Source: Cryobacterium soli
GTDB lineage: Bacteria; Actinomycetota; Actinomycetes; Actinomycetales; Microbacteriaceae
Direction: 5' to 3'
DNA length: 64,000 nt
Assembly (NCBI RefSeq): GCF_003611035.1
Contig: NZ_CP030033.1
Location: forward strand, 3,162,001 to 3,226,000
Part shown: one piece after another, positions 52,501 to 61,177 of the stretch
Numbering within the stretch: position 1 is the first letter of the stretch
Layout: every line of letters starts with the position of its first letter
Program-made: the position numbers and the translations under genes
The notes under the pieces: model-generated
The model's database searches: none
What the model was told of the DNA's origin: nothing
What the model saw: only the letters and a program-made list of their open reading frames with translations

Positions 52501-54406
52501 CAGCCCGTATTTCGCCGGCGTGATCGACGAGGTCGCAGTGTACGCACGTGACATCGGAGCTGTCGCCATCCGCCGCCACTTCACCACGGGAACGGCAGGG
52601 GAGCCGGAGAACTCTCCGCCGACCGCGGCCTTCGACGCCACGATCGACGAGCTGGCCCTGAGCGTCAACGGTTCCGCCTCGACAGATGCCGACGGCAGCA
52701 TTGCCGGGTACGCCTGGAACTTCGGCGATGGCGCGACAGCGACCGGTGTGACGGCCAGCCACGGCTACGCGGCCGCGGGGGATTACGCGGTGAAACTCAG
52801 TGTCACCGATGACGACGGCGCCACCGCCACCACCGTGCGCACCGTGACGGTGGCCTCCGCCCCCACGACCAGCTCGTTCGCGGCGGACGCCTTCGAACGC
52901 ACCGTCACCGGAGGGCTCGGCCTGGCCGACCAGGGCGGGGCATGGACGGTCAGCGGCTCGACAGGCAACTATGCGGTGGCCGGCGGAACAGGCACGCTCC
53001 GTGCACCCACCGCCGGCTCGACCGCCACCGCCACCCTGCCGGGAGTGAGCTCGACCGACACCGAAGTGCGGGTCTCCGCCACCCTGAAACAGGCTGCGAC
53101 CGGCTCCGGCGCCTACCTGTCCGTGCTCGGTCGCACGATCGGCACCGAGGACTACCGCAGCAGGGTCAAGGTGTCCGCGACCGGTACGGTCCAACTGCAG
53201 CTGCTGCGCGGGGCAACGACTCTCAAGGCAGCCACCATCTCCGGTTTGCTCTACGCACCGGGCGATCAGTTGAATCTCACAACGCAGGTCACCGGCACGT
53301 CGCCGACCACCCTGCGCGCCAAGATCTGGCGCGCCGGAACAGCTGAGCCGACGGACTGGCAGGTCACGGCGGCGGACAGTGCGGCGTCTCTGCAGAAGGC
53401 GGGGTCGATCGGACTGTCCCTGTACCTGGGCGGCACGGCAACCACGGTGCCGGTCACTGCGGCATTCGACAACCTCTGGGCCGGTCAGACCGGGGCGGTT
53501 CCACCGCCCACACCCGCCAATGCGCCCCCGGTGGCCGCCTTCACCACGACGGCCACGAATCTGAGCATCGCCGTCGACGCAGCAGGGTCCACCGACTCCG
53601 ACGGCACCATCGCCGGATACGCGTGGGACTTCGGCGACGGCGCCACGGCCACCGGCGCCACGGCCAGGCACGCATTCGCGGCGCCGGGAACCTACCAGGT
53701 CTCCCTCACGGTCACCGACGACGTCGGCGCCTCCGCGACGACAGTGACACCGGTCCCTGTGACCGTCGCCCCGGTCGGAGGCGACGTGGCCACGGACGCC
53801 TTCGGCCGCACGGTGGCCGCCGGCCTCGGCGTCGCCGACCTCGGTGGGGCCTGGTCGACCACCGGCTCGTCGTCGAATTACTCCGTCGGTGCGGGCGTGG
53901 CCACGCTGCGCTCACCGACAGCCGGCGCCATGGAAACCGCCACGCTCGGCACAGTGTCGTCCACTGCCACTGACGTTCGCGTCGTCGCAGCGGTGCAGCA
54001 AGCGGCGACCGGATCTGGGACGTACCTCTCGCTCCTCGGCCGCACCGTCGCCCCCGACGACTACCGTGCCCGGGTCCGGCTGAACGCCGACGGCACCGTG
54101 ACCCTTCAAGCGATGCACGGATCGACGGCGTTGCGATCCCTCCTGGTACCCGGGCTGAAACCGGCCGTGGGCGACAAGATCACCATACGGCTCCAAGTGT
54201 CCGGAACGTCACCGACCACGCTGCGCGCCCGGGTGTGGCCGACTGCGCAGAGCGAACCGACCATCTGGCAGGTCGAGGCAACGGACACGACGCCAACCAT
54301 GCAGGTGCCGGGCGGGATCGGCATCGCCCTGTACCTCGGGGGCTCCACGACGAACGCCCCGGCGACGGCCCGATTCGACGACCTCGTTGCTGGACGGTTG
54401 CCGTGA
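49535..54406 (+). CDS. Giant secreted beta-propeller/Fn3-like/LamG/PKD surface protein
   Basis: This 1,623-residue protein has a signal peptide (about 1-47) and a propeller-like region (about 50-460) very similar to the protein at 46520-48613. A Fn3-like domain (about 461-560) and two LamG/concanavalin-like domains (about 562-790 and 800-1022, each with a D-RHV-motif such as YDRHVYM) follow. The C-terminal part alternates PKD (about 1026-1108), module X (about 1114-1322), PKD (about 1328-1414) and module X again (about 1418-1623). Module X is a beta-rich unit of about 205 residues. The architecture is typical of carbohydrate-binding adhesins. The ATG at 49535 follows TGAGG at 5 nt; earlier starts lack a ribosome-binding site. 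The stop overlaps the next gene (GTGA). Confidence 0.78.
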   Translation: MGAPALFLSPRVPMPSSATLRRLILAVCVVVAIFASLLLPVPPAQADTAPDGAGTPTTVAADALPTTQINGVVWTQVIVGNTVYVGGEFTRARPAGAAAGTSEVERNNLLAYNLTTGVLSTTFAPSVNGAVRSIVASPDGSRIYLGGAFTAINGVARYRLAAVTTSTGALVTSWAPQVNARVTTVGVSASTVYVGGAFSSANGVARQGLAAFSSGTGAVQAWTGKPTGGTVNTLTVSPDGAKVIVGGSFTAYNGASEPGYGMAATDATTGTSLPWKVNSLVRNGGPQASILSLTSSPEGVFGTGYVFGSGGNLEGAFRASWTDGSLIWLEDCHGDTYSAAPVRDAVYTTGHAHYCGNIGGFPQATPWTYHRTLTFGMQATGTITADPLGYYNFAGTPRPSLLTFYPDINTGTYTGQGQGPWSVAANQDYVLYGGEFTIVNNKKQQGLVRFATSAIAPNKEGPRLTGADFVPSVASFVSGTARLSWQANYDRDNENLSYEVLRDGVSVKTIVAASSDWNRPLLSWTDTGLTSGRAYSYRLRVTDPFGNVKTGNSVSVTVAAGSQSEYTTAVLADSAHSYWPLGESSGSTAFDWVSGLDLSVHSGVTRGAQGAIIGSSGTAAAFDGSANGYASTDIAQPSTDTFSVEAWVKTTSTTGGKIVGFGANSSGTSSSYDRHVYMDDSGKIWFGVYPGDVRTVNSTTAYNDGRWHQVVATLSSAGMVLFIDGRKVAQRSDVTSGQAYTGYWRIGGDSIGGWPSQPSSSFISADIDEVAVYQAPLSLAQVIAHYEASGRTSPVPVAPTDAYGAAVYNAAPELYWRLGETSGSVAADSSRAMTPGTYSGQVTRGAAGLVTGTGNTAATFSGGIVSSTAQVTDPRVYSLEAWFSTTSTQGGKIIGFGDQQTGLSGNYDRHVYLQDDGRLVFGTWTGTANTITTPNAYNDGRRHHVVAVQSGSGMTLYVDGAVVGTNPQTGAQAYSGYWRVGGDPTWGSSSPYFAGVIDEVAVYARDIGAVAIRRHFTTGTAGEPENSPPTAAFDATIDELALSVNGSASTDADGSIAGYAWNFGDGATATGVTASHGYAAAGDYAVKLSVTDDDGATATTVRTVTVASAPTTSSFAADAFERTVTGGLGLADQGGAWTVSGSTGNYAVAGGTGTLRAPTAGSTATATLPGVSSTDTEVRVSATLKQAATGSGAYLSVLGRTIGTEDYRSRVKVSATGTVQLQLLRGATTLKAATISGLLYAPGDQLNLTTQVTGTSPTTLRAKIWRAGTAEPTDWQVTAADSAASLQKAGSIGLSLYLGGTATTVPVTAAFDNLWAGQTGAVPPPTPANAPPVAAFTTTATNLSIAVDAAGSTDSDGTIAGYAWDFGDGATATGATARHAFAAPGTYQVSLTVTDDVGASATTVTPVPVTVAPVGGDVATDAFGRTVAAGLGVADLGGAWSTTGSSSNYSVGAGVATLRSPTAGAMETATLGTVSSTATDVRVVAAVQQAATGSGTYLSLLGRTVAPDDYRARVRLNADGTVTLQAMHGSTALRSLLVPGLKPAVGDKITIRLQVSGTSPTTLRARVWPTAQSEPTIWQVEATDTTPTMQVPGGIGIALYLGGSTTNAPATARFDDLVAGRLP

Positions 54407-55329
54407 CCGAGCGGGTGACCATCGCGGTCCTCACTTACCGTCGCCCGTCCGACCTCGCCGAGCTGTTGCCGATCCTCGTCCACCAGGCCCTGGCCGCGCC
54501 GGAGGATATCGACATCCTCGTCGTCGACAACGATCCGGTGGGCGGAGCGGAAGAACAGGTCAGGGCGGCCGGAACCCAGGCGCCGATCCGGTACGCCCAC
54601 GAACCCGAGCCGGGGATCGCCAGCGCCAGGAACCGCGCGCTCGATGGATGCGCCGGCGAACTGCTCGTCTTCATCGACGATGACGAGCGCCCCACCGAGC
54701 CCTGGTTGGCGACGCTGCTGGCCGCCTACCGCAGGTATCGACCGGTCGCCGTCGTGGGTCCGGTGGTGTCACGGTACGACGTCACGCCGAGCCAATGGGT
54801 GCAGGCCGGTCGCTTCTTCGACAGGCGCAGGATGCCGACGGGAACCCCGGTGACTGTCGCGGCCACAAACAACCTCCTGCTTCACCTGCCCTGGGTGCGG
54901 GCGAACGGGCTGCGTTTCGACGGCCGGTTTGGGCTGAGTGGCGGGTCGGACAGCCTGTTCACCCGCCAGCTGGTTCAGCGTGGCGGGAGCATGGTCTGGT
55001 GCGATGAGGCCGTGGTCATCGATGTGGTGCCCGCGTCCCGGCTGACCCGCGGCTGGGTGCTGCGCAAGGCCTACCGCATCGGAAACGCCTCCAGCCGGGT
55101 GGTCCTGGATGGCACCCGGCCCGCCAGACGGCTCCTGCTGCGCGCGAGCCTGCTGACTCTCGGCCTGGCCCGACTGGCCATCGGCTCGCTCCGCTGCTGT
55201 GCCGGAGTTCTCACCGGGCAGCTGCGCCACCGCGCCCGAGGCATGCGAACTGTCGCGAGAGGCGCCGGCATGGTATCCGGATCTCTGGGCGCTGTGTACA
55301 GCGAATACTCCCGGAGCGCAGTGCGATGA
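54403..55329 (+). CDS. Glycosyltransferase family 2
   Basis: This 308-residue cytoplasmic glycosyltransferase has a GT-A fold. It begins VTIAVLTYRRPSDLAEL and carries the nucleotide-sugar-binding DDD in VFIDDDERP (about 90-98), with further family segments at ARNRAL and FDGRFGLSGGSDSLF. The GTG overlaps the giant gene's stop, and its own stop overlaps the following glycosyltransferase by 4 bp. Translational coupling to the surface protein suggests the enzyme modifies it or its polymer. Confidence 0.85.
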   Translation: MTERVTIAVLTYRRPSDLAELLPILVHQALAAPEDIDILVVDNDPVGGAEEQVRAAGTQAPIRYAHEPEPGIASARNRALDGCAGELLVFIDDDERPTEPWLATLLAAYRRYRPVAVVGPVVSRYDVTPSQWVQAGRFFDRRRMPTGTPVTVAATNNLLLHLPWVRANGLRFDGRFGLSGGSDSLFTRQLVQRGGSMVWCDEAVVIDVVPASRLTRGWVLRKAYRIGNASSRVVLDGTRPARRLLLRASLLTLGLARLAIGSLRCCAGVLTGQLRHRARGMRTVARGAGMVSGSLGAVYSEYSRSAVR

Positions 55330-56411
55330 CCGGCGTCGCCGCCGAGCGCGCGCGGCTGTATCAGACGGTGCGTTCCGCGCACCTGGAACGTGCCAGAGTG
55401 TTGGCCCCGGCCACCATCCTCTACCGGGCGACGCGCTACGACTTCGATCGTGCCCTCGCCCGTGATCTCGACCTGGTACCCGCCGGACCCGTCAGGGCCG
55501 CTTGGCTCCTCGCCCGCTCCCAGGTACGGCAGCTCGAGGTCAACGAGCCCCTGATGCTCGCCAGTCTGCGACGGACGGCCCTGGCCCTTGCTGTGCTGCG
55601 CCTGCGGCATCGCTTCGGCGGCCCGCGCACACAGTGCGTGAGCTACGCCATCGAGAACGCCAACCCGTTCGCGCGCCCGGCACATGGGCGGGCACGGCTG
55701 ACCAGGCTGCAGGACCGGCTGCTGGCTCGGTTCGTCTGGGCCTCGCTCGACAGGGTGGCCTTCGGCACGGAGGCGGCGCAGCACACCTACGCGTCGGTGT
55801 TCGGCACCGCTGCCGGCCCCGCGCAGCGCACCCACATTCCCGCACTTCCTGCTGCATGCTCGTGCGCGGACGACGGCAGCCCGTCCGCACCCCAGATCGT
55901 CTTCCTGGGCGCGCTGGCCGCCCGAAAAGGGTTCCCACAACTACTGGATGCATGGCCTTATTTAAAGGTATGGCGTCCAGACGCCCGTTTGGTCATTCTG
56001 GGCAGCGGACCGCTCGAAGGCCGGGCCAGGGCGCTCGCCGACGCCGACGCCGCTGTCGAGCTGCATATCGATCCGTCCAGGGCCGGTATCCATGCCCATC
56101 TACGCCGAACCAGCGTGCTCGTGTTGCCGTCACAGCCGGCGCCCGGCTGGCGCGAGCAGGTGGGCCTGCCGATCTGCGAGGGACTTGCGCACGGCAGCAC
56201 TATTGTCACCAGCGGCGAGACCGGCCTAGCGGGGTGGTTGGAGGCCCACGGTCACGCAGTCCTCAGGGCATCCGCCGGCCCCCAGGAGTGGGCGACGGCC
56301 GTGGACGGCGCCCTACGGGCGGACCGTTCGAAGTTCGCTGTGCTCCAGGATCTGCCGCCCATCGATGGCCGTCTCGCCGCCGACGACTGGCTGTTCGGCG
56401 ACGCGCCCTGA
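55326..56411 (+). CDS. Glycosyltransferase (GT4-like, GT-B fold)
   Basis: This 361-residue protein has C-terminal donor-site features: IVFLGALAARKGFPQLLDAW (about 192-211), a DARLVILGSGPLEGRA strand-loop, and a late EGLAHGSTIVTSGETGLAGWL with the E(x7)E-type pair. The N-terminal half is variable and long-helical. It is coupled by ATGA overlap to the upstream glycosyltransferase. Its 3' end overlaps the convergent gene by 99 bp. Confidence 0.8.
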   Translation: MTGVAAERARLYQTVRSAHLERARVLAPATILYRATRYDFDRALARDLDLVPAGPVRAAWLLARSQVRQLEVNEPLMLASLRRTALALAVLRLRHRFGGPRTQCVSYAIENANPFARPAHGRARLTRLQDRLLARFVWASLDRVAFGTEAAQHTYASVFGTAAGPAQRTHIPALPAACSCADDGSPSAPQIVFLGALAARKGFPQLLDAWPYLKVWRPDARLVILGSGPLEGRARALADADAAVELHIDPSRAGIHAHLRRTSVLVLPSQPAPGWREQVGLPICEGLAHGSTIVTSGETGLAGWLEAHGHAVLRASAGPQEWATAVDGALRADRSKFAVLQDLPPIDGRLAADDWLFGDAP

Positions 56412-57440
56412 CCGGTCGGCGTTCCCACGCAGCAGAGACAGGGCTGCGGCATACGCTTCCCGGTGTTGGTCGGCGATGACGGACCAGGCCCGTGCCGACA
56501 GGTCGGGACGGGCGGTGGACCCGGCCGGGTGTTCGACCCGGCACCGCGCCAGCGCCCCGCCCAGGAGCGCCGCAGTGAGCACGCCTCGGTACGTGAAAAC
56601 CCAGCCTCGACCGACCTCAACCTTGAGCGCCTCGGTGACCGGATTCGACGGCACCAGGATCGGCCGCCCCAGGGAGAGCGCGAGCATGGCGGCGCCCGAA
56701 TTGTGCATCTCGCGATACGGCAGAGCGACCAGCTCGGCCTGGGTCACGTCCCTGGCCAGTTCGGTGTCGGACGCGTGACCCAGGGACACCGAGACCCGGT
56801 CATCTGCCAGAGCGGCCAGCAGAACCTCAGCGCCGATGTCAGCCGTGGTGGGGCGGCCGATCACCCGGAGCGAGAGCGCATCGCCCTCCGGGCCGGCGGG
56901 AAGGGCTGAGAACGTCTCGATCAGATCCGGAACGCCCTTGTACGGGCGGATCAGACCGAAATACACCACCCGCCCAGGCACGGCACGCTCGACGGGCGTG
57001 GATTGGAACCAGCTCCGGTAATCGCCGTGCACGATGGTACGGACCGGCGACCCCGCGGGTACCTCCGTTGTCGGATTGAGTCGGATCCAGAGCGTGGTGC
57101 GGCGGTCGAACCGGGCCAGCAACGCGCGCTCGGCCCGGTTGCCGTCCTCGTGACTGCGCACGTTGTGCACCGTGCGCACGACCGCTGTGCGATTGCGGCG
57201 CAGCCACAATCGCACCAGCAGAGCGCGGAAGAGGAGACGCCTGACCAAACTCCGCGTGGCCGTCGAGCCATGCAACAGCGCCTCCGGCCAGTGTGCATGG
57301 AACACGTCATACGGCTCGGCCAGTGCCCGCCGCCAACTGAATCCGAGAACCTGCGGGTCCGGGGCCAGCTGGTCGGCCAGTTGCACCAGATACGGGTTGG
57401 TTGTGGAGCGGCCGGTCGGGAACGACTGCAGGACGAGCAT
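56313..57440 (-). CDS. Glycosyltransferase (GT4-like)
   Basis: This 375-residue GT-B enzyme begins MLVLQSFPTGRSTTNPYLVQ and shows a FHAHWPEALLH segment and VRTVHNVRSHE. The C-terminal domain carries VYFGLIRPYKGVPDLIETF and SVSLGHASDTELARDVTQAE. The sugar donor is unknown. It starts where the BY-kinase stop ends (TAATG, one shared base). Its last 99 bp overlap the convergent gene on the other strand; both reading frames are otherwise convincing. Confidence 0.83.
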   Translation of the reverse strand: MLVLQSFPTGRSTTNPYLVQLADQLAPDPQVLGFSWRRALAEPYDVFHAHWPEALLHGSTATRSLVRRLLFRALLVRLWLRRNRTAVVRTVHNVRSHEDGNRAERALLARFDRRTTLWIRLNPTTEVPAGSPVRTIVHGDYRSWFQSTPVERAVPGRVVYFGLIRPYKGVPDLIETFSALPAGPEGDALSLRVIGRPTTADIGAEVLLAALADDRVSVSLGHASDTELARDVTQAELVALPYREMHNSGAAMLALSLGRPILVPSNPVTEALKVEVGRGWVFTYRGVLTAALLGGALARCRVEHPAGSTARPDLSARAWSVIADQHREAYAAALSLLRGNADRSGRVAEQPVVGGETAIDGRQILEHSELRTVRP

Positions 57441-58903
57441 TACCCGGCCGTCGTCTTCTCGCTGGCCTGGGCGGCGCGCCGACCGGTCGCGCCGAGCGGG
57501 GTCGCCGGCGCGCGGCCGGACTCGCCCGCCTTCGTGGCGGTGGCGGCCGGGGCGGTGGCGTCGGGCACGGACTCCGTCCCGTAATAGGAGGGCGTCGTGC
57601 GCTCCTTCACGAAGTTCAGCACGATACCGAGGACACGGGCGTTGACGTTCTCCAAGGACTCGATGGTGTCCTTCAACTGGGCACGTCTGGTGGTGCGGTA
57701 GCGGGCGACGACGATGGCGCCGTCAGCGAGGTGGGCGAGCCCGAGGGTGTCCGTGGCGGACAGCAACGGCGGTGAATCGATCACAATGTAATCGAAGCGT
57801 TCCGACAACATTCCCAACAGGCTGCGCATGGCGTCGGAGCCCAGGAGCTGGCCGGGGTTGGGCGGTAGCGCACCCGCTGACAGCACCGAGAGGCTGTCGC
57901 CGCAGGGCACGATCGCCTCGTCGGGGGAGATCGCGCCGACCAGTACGGTGGTGAGACCGACATCGCCGTCCACCCCGCAGATATCGGCGATGCTCGGCCG
58001 CCGGAGGTCGGCATCGATCAGGAGTACCCGAGAGGAGCGCTCAGCGAGGGCGAGGGCCAGGTTCACGGAGGTGGTCGACTTGCCGTCCTTGGTGACGGCC
58101 GACGTCACCACGATGGTGCGCGGGCGATGGTCGACGTCGATGAACTCCAGATTCGCCCGGATACGCCGGTAGGCCTCGGCGAGGGGACTCCGCGGCATGA
58201 CCCGCATGGCGACGCCGGTCGGGTCCTTGCGGCCTTTCTGACCGACCTTACCCAGCAGCGGAGCGTCGGTGACCCGCTCGAGGTCCTTCTCGTCGCGTAC
58301 CCGGGCATCGAGCATGTCCCGCAAGACCGCGTAGGCCACACCCAGTCCCAGCCCGAGCAGGAGGCCGGTGACGACGATGAGCGGCGTGTTGGGCGAGAAC
58401 GGGCGGGCGGGCGGTTGGGCGGTGGAAACCGTCTCGAGCGTGACGGACGGCGAGCCCGCCGGGCCCTGGGGTGCCAGTTCCTGCCCCGTCGTTGCGAGTG
58501 ATCTGGTGATAGCGTTCGCAATCGCTGCTGACTGCTCCGCTGACCTATCGACCACGGTGACCTCGATGATCACAGTGTTCAGCGGTGTCGAGGCCGAGAC
58601 TCTGGAGGCGAGAGCTGTCGGGGTGGTGTCCAGTTCGAGTTGGTCGATCACCGGCTGAAGCACGGCGGGCATCGTCGCCAACTGTGCGTACGACTGCACG
58701 AGTTTTTCGGTGAAGGTGAAGCCTTGAACCAGCTCGCTGGTGGTCTCGCCGCGCGGGCTCGACACGAAGACGCTGCTCGTGGCCCGATAGAGGAGGGGCA
58801 GCGACGTGGCATAGGCGAATCCTGCCCCGGCGCCCAGCACCCCGAGCAGGATGACGGCCAGCCATCTCCGCGCTATCGACCTCAGGTATTCGACCGGTTC
58901 CAT
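57440..58903 (-). CDS. Wzz-like chain-length regulator fused to a bacterial tyrosine kinase (BY-kinase)
   Basis: This 487-residue protein regulates polymer length and export. A Wzz-type N-terminal part (about 1-200) is bounded by helices at about 15-35 and 173-193. The cytoplasmic kinase part carries AEAYRRIRANLEF (242-254), Walker A VTKDGKSTT (K275), Walker A' LLIDADLRRPS (295-304) and Walker B YIVIDSPPLL. The tail is Ala/Thr-rich with only a YY pair near its end, where several tyrosines are usual. The ATG at 58903 follows AAAGGGG at 9 nt. It is the master regulator of the polysaccharide system. Confidence 0.92.
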   Translation of the reverse strand: MEPVEYLRSIARRWLAVILLGVLGAGAGFAYATSLPLLYRATSSVFVSSPRGETTSELVQGFTFTEKLVQSYAQLATMPAVLQPVIDQLELDTTPTALASRVSASTPLNTVIIEVTVVDRSAEQSAAIANAITRSLATTGQELAPQGPAGSPSVTLETVSTAQPPARPFSPNTPLIVVTGLLLGLGLGVAYAVLRDMLDARVRDEKDLERVTDAPLLGKVGQKGRKDPTGVAMRVMPRSPLAEAYRRIRANLEFIDVDHRPRTIVVTSAVTKDGKSTTSVNLALALAERSSRVLLIDADLRRPSIADICGVDGDVGLTTVLVGAISPDEAIVPCGDSLSVLSAGALPPNPGQLLGSDAMRSLLGMLSERFDYIVIDSPPLLSATDTLGLAHLADGAIVVARYRTTRRAQLKDTIESLENVNARVLGIVLNFVKERTTPSYYGTESVPDATAPAATATKAGESGRAPATPLGATGRRAAQASEKTTAG

Positions 58904-58982
58904 GATGTTGTCCCCTTTGTTCCGCCGCTGACGCGTGTGATGGATGAATGGTTCCCGGCTCTCCTGCATGGCCGGGTGTTGC

Positions 58983-60224
58983 TCAGCCGTGAGCGACTCC
59001 GCCGTGCACGGAGCGGGCCGGCGCCGCTCTCCCGGTGACAGCGACGGCGCGGCGTGCCGTTCCGTCGGGGGAGCGGGCCGCGGCGAGGACGGTATCCCGG
59101 ATGCTGGACCGATACCCCGCCAGGCTGTGGCGGTCGCGGGCGAGGAACTGATCCGTGCCTGCCGCCAAGCGATAGTGCGGCCAGTCGGCGACGATCCGGC
59201 TCAGGGCACGTGCCACGGCATCGGAGGCCCCGGGGGATACCCTCACTGCGGAGGCGAACCCCGCCGTGGCCTCACTCAGCCCGGAGGTGTCGCTCACCAC
59301 CACCGGCCGTGCGGCCAGGGCGCCCTCGACGGCCGTGTTGCCGAACCCTTCCTCGAGCACAGAGGGAACCAGGACGATATCGCTTCGGGCCAGGAACGGC
59401 CAGACATCGCGCTGGTATCCGTGGAAGTGCACGTGGTCGCTCAGCCCCTCGGCGCGCACCAACTCACGCAGGTGGTCCAGATACCACTCATAGCCGGGGA
59501 AGATATCTCCCACCAGGTGCAGCTCCGCGTCCTGGCCGGCCGAGCGGTACGCGGCGAGGGCCAGGACCGCGGTATCGACGCCCTTGCGTTCGGAGAGCCG
59601 TCCCACATACAGCAGTTGCAGCCGGCCAACGAGTTCGGCACGCGCGTACTCTGTCTGGCCGGGCCAGCCGATCGGGTTCCGCACCACCGTGGCGAGTGTC
59701 CGCAGCCGGGGAAAGGACTCGCTCAGGACGTCGACGCAGTATTGGCTGTTGGAGACGACGGTGTCGCAGAGCAAGAGCGGTGCGGCCAACGCCCACCGAA
59801 CGAGGCCTGCGGCGCTGCGCTCGGCCTCGTGCACATGGGCGATCACCGGAACCTGGGCGGCTCGGCCGAGCAACACCCACAGCGGGACCGTCACAGTGTT
59901 GACGTAGACGACGGTAGGCCGCACCCGCCGGAGCAGGCGGAGCCCCGCGACGACACCACGCAGTGTGTCCCGGAGAAAGCACAGGGCCCCGAGGGGCCGC
60001 AAGATGCTCTTGCGCAAGACCGGCGTGGGGCAGAGCTCGATCTGTGCCCCTCGACGGGACAATTCCTCGACCAGAGATCCGAGTACAGGAAGTGCGACGG
60101 TGACCCGCATCCCGGATCCCACCAGCGCGGACACGGTCTCGAGCAGCACCAGGTCAGACCCGTAGAGTTCGGCACCGGGGTGCGCGATCAGCACAGAGCC
60201 TTCCACACCGGCCGTCCCCGTCAT
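58983..60224 (-). CDS. Glycosyltransferase family 4
   Basis: This 413-residue GT-B enzyme has HPGAELYGSDLVLLETVSAL at the start, VIAHVHEAE, NPIGWPG and LLYVGRLSERKGVDTAVLAL (about 205-225). The E-x7-E motif is in EEGFGNTAVEGALAARPVV (about 300-318), which defines GT4. The donor is unknown. The ATG overlaps the upstream gene's stop (ATGA), linking it to the GT2 gene 60221-61177. Confidence 0.88.
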   Translation of the reverse strand: MTGTAGVEGSVLIAHPGAELYGSDLVLLETVSALVGSGMRVTVALPVLGSLVEELSRRGAQIELCPTPVLRKSILRPLGALCFLRDTLRGVVAGLRLLRRVRPTVVYVNTVTVPLWVLLGRAAQVPVIAHVHEAERSAAGLVRWALAAPLLLCDTVVSNSQYCVDVLSESFPRLRTLATVVRNPIGWPGQTEYARAELVGRLQLLYVGRLSERKGVDTAVLALAAYRSAGQDAELHLVGDIFPGYEWYLDHLRELVRAEGLSDHVHFHGYQRDVWPFLARSDIVLVPSVLEEGFGNTAVEGALAARPVVVSDTSGLSEATAGFASAVRVSPGASDAVARALSRIVADWPHYRLAAGTDQFLARDRHSLAGYRSSIRDTVLAAARSPDGTARRAVAVTGRAAPARSVHGGVAHG

Positions 60225-61177
60225 GAGTCTTCGCCAACCGGGTGGAGACACCGGAACACCGTCTGACGCGTGCGGGGCGGTCGTGTTGCGAGCGAGCGAA
60301 CCGCCAGCAGCGCGCCGGCACCGGTTCCGCGCGCGGCGGCCAGGACGAGAGGCCCCGCATGGCGTGCCAGGTCGCGGCGACCGCCGCGTTGCAGCACCTG
60401 TACTGCATAGCCGGGGCTGAGCAGCAGCCACCGCACGAGCTGGCCACGGCTGAGGTGACGAGCCGCGAAAACCAGCCGGTTGCGGCAGTTGGAATACACG
60501 TACAGCGCTGACTTCCCCGAGCCGGACTGGGTACCCCCGACACTGTGCACGACGGTGACGTCGTCGCGCACCACGAGGCTGCCGCCTGCCGCCACACACC
60601 GCCAGGACAGGTCCACGTCTTCCCAATAGAGGAAGTACCGCTCATCGAATCCGCCGAGCCAGCACCACAGGGATGCGTGGATCATCAGGCATGCTCCGCT
60701 CAGCCACCCGTACGGTGCTGAGCTGTCGGCCCCGCTGCGGGTGCTTGTGCGTCCCCGACCTATCTGCACGGTCCCGCCTCCGAACCACAGGGAACCGTCG
60801 GGGCGCTCGATCTGCGGGCTGAGGATGCGTTGCGGATCTTCGGCGCAGCCTTCAGCAAGGGCGAGGACTCCCGCTTCGTCGATGCGAGCGTCCGGGTTGA
60901 GCAGCAGTAGTCGCCGGCATCCGCGCGCGATGAGCAGTCGGGCGCCGGCGTTCATCCCGGCTCCGAAGCCGAGGTTCAGCCCAGGGGCGAGCAGAGTCCA
61001 CCCCTCGCGTCGGCACAATGCCGTCGTGGCCGCCCGGTCCGCGAGGTCGCAGAAGTTGTCCACGATCACGACGCGCTCGCCGGGAAGCGTCCGGGCGAGG
61101 TCGACGAGGTTCAGTTCCAGGAGTCCGGGAGAACCGTAGTTGACGACAACAACCCCCAGATCATCGGGCAGGGACAT
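60221..61177 (-). CDS. Glycosyltransferase family 2 (rhamnosyl/galactofuranosyl-type)
   Basis: This 318-residue GT-A enzyme has GVVVVNYGSPGLLELNLVD at the start and NLGFGAGMNAGARLLI. The metal-binding LLLNPDARID, WLSGACLMIHASLW and FDERYFLYWEDVDLSWRC segments are typical of the rhamnosyltransferase-like GT2 group. The ATG at 61177 lies 17 bp inside the upstream CDP-alcohol phosphotransferase, so the two are coupled. Confidence 0.87.
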   Translation of the reverse strand: MSLPDDLGVVVVNYGSPGLLELNLVDLARTLPGERVVIVDNFCDLADRAATTALCRREGWTLLAPGLNLGFGAGMNAGARLLIARGCRRLLLLNPDARIDEAGVLALAEGCAEDPQRILSPQIERPDGSLWFGGGTVQIGRGRTSTRSGADSSAPYGWLSGACLMIHASLWCWLGGFDERYFLYWEDVDLSWRCVAAGGSLVVRDDVTVVHSVGGTQSGSGKSALYVYSNCRNRLVFAARHLSRGQLVRWLLLSPGYAVQVLQRGGRRDLARHAGPLVLAAARGTGAGALLAVRSLATRPPRTRQTVFRCLHPVGEDS

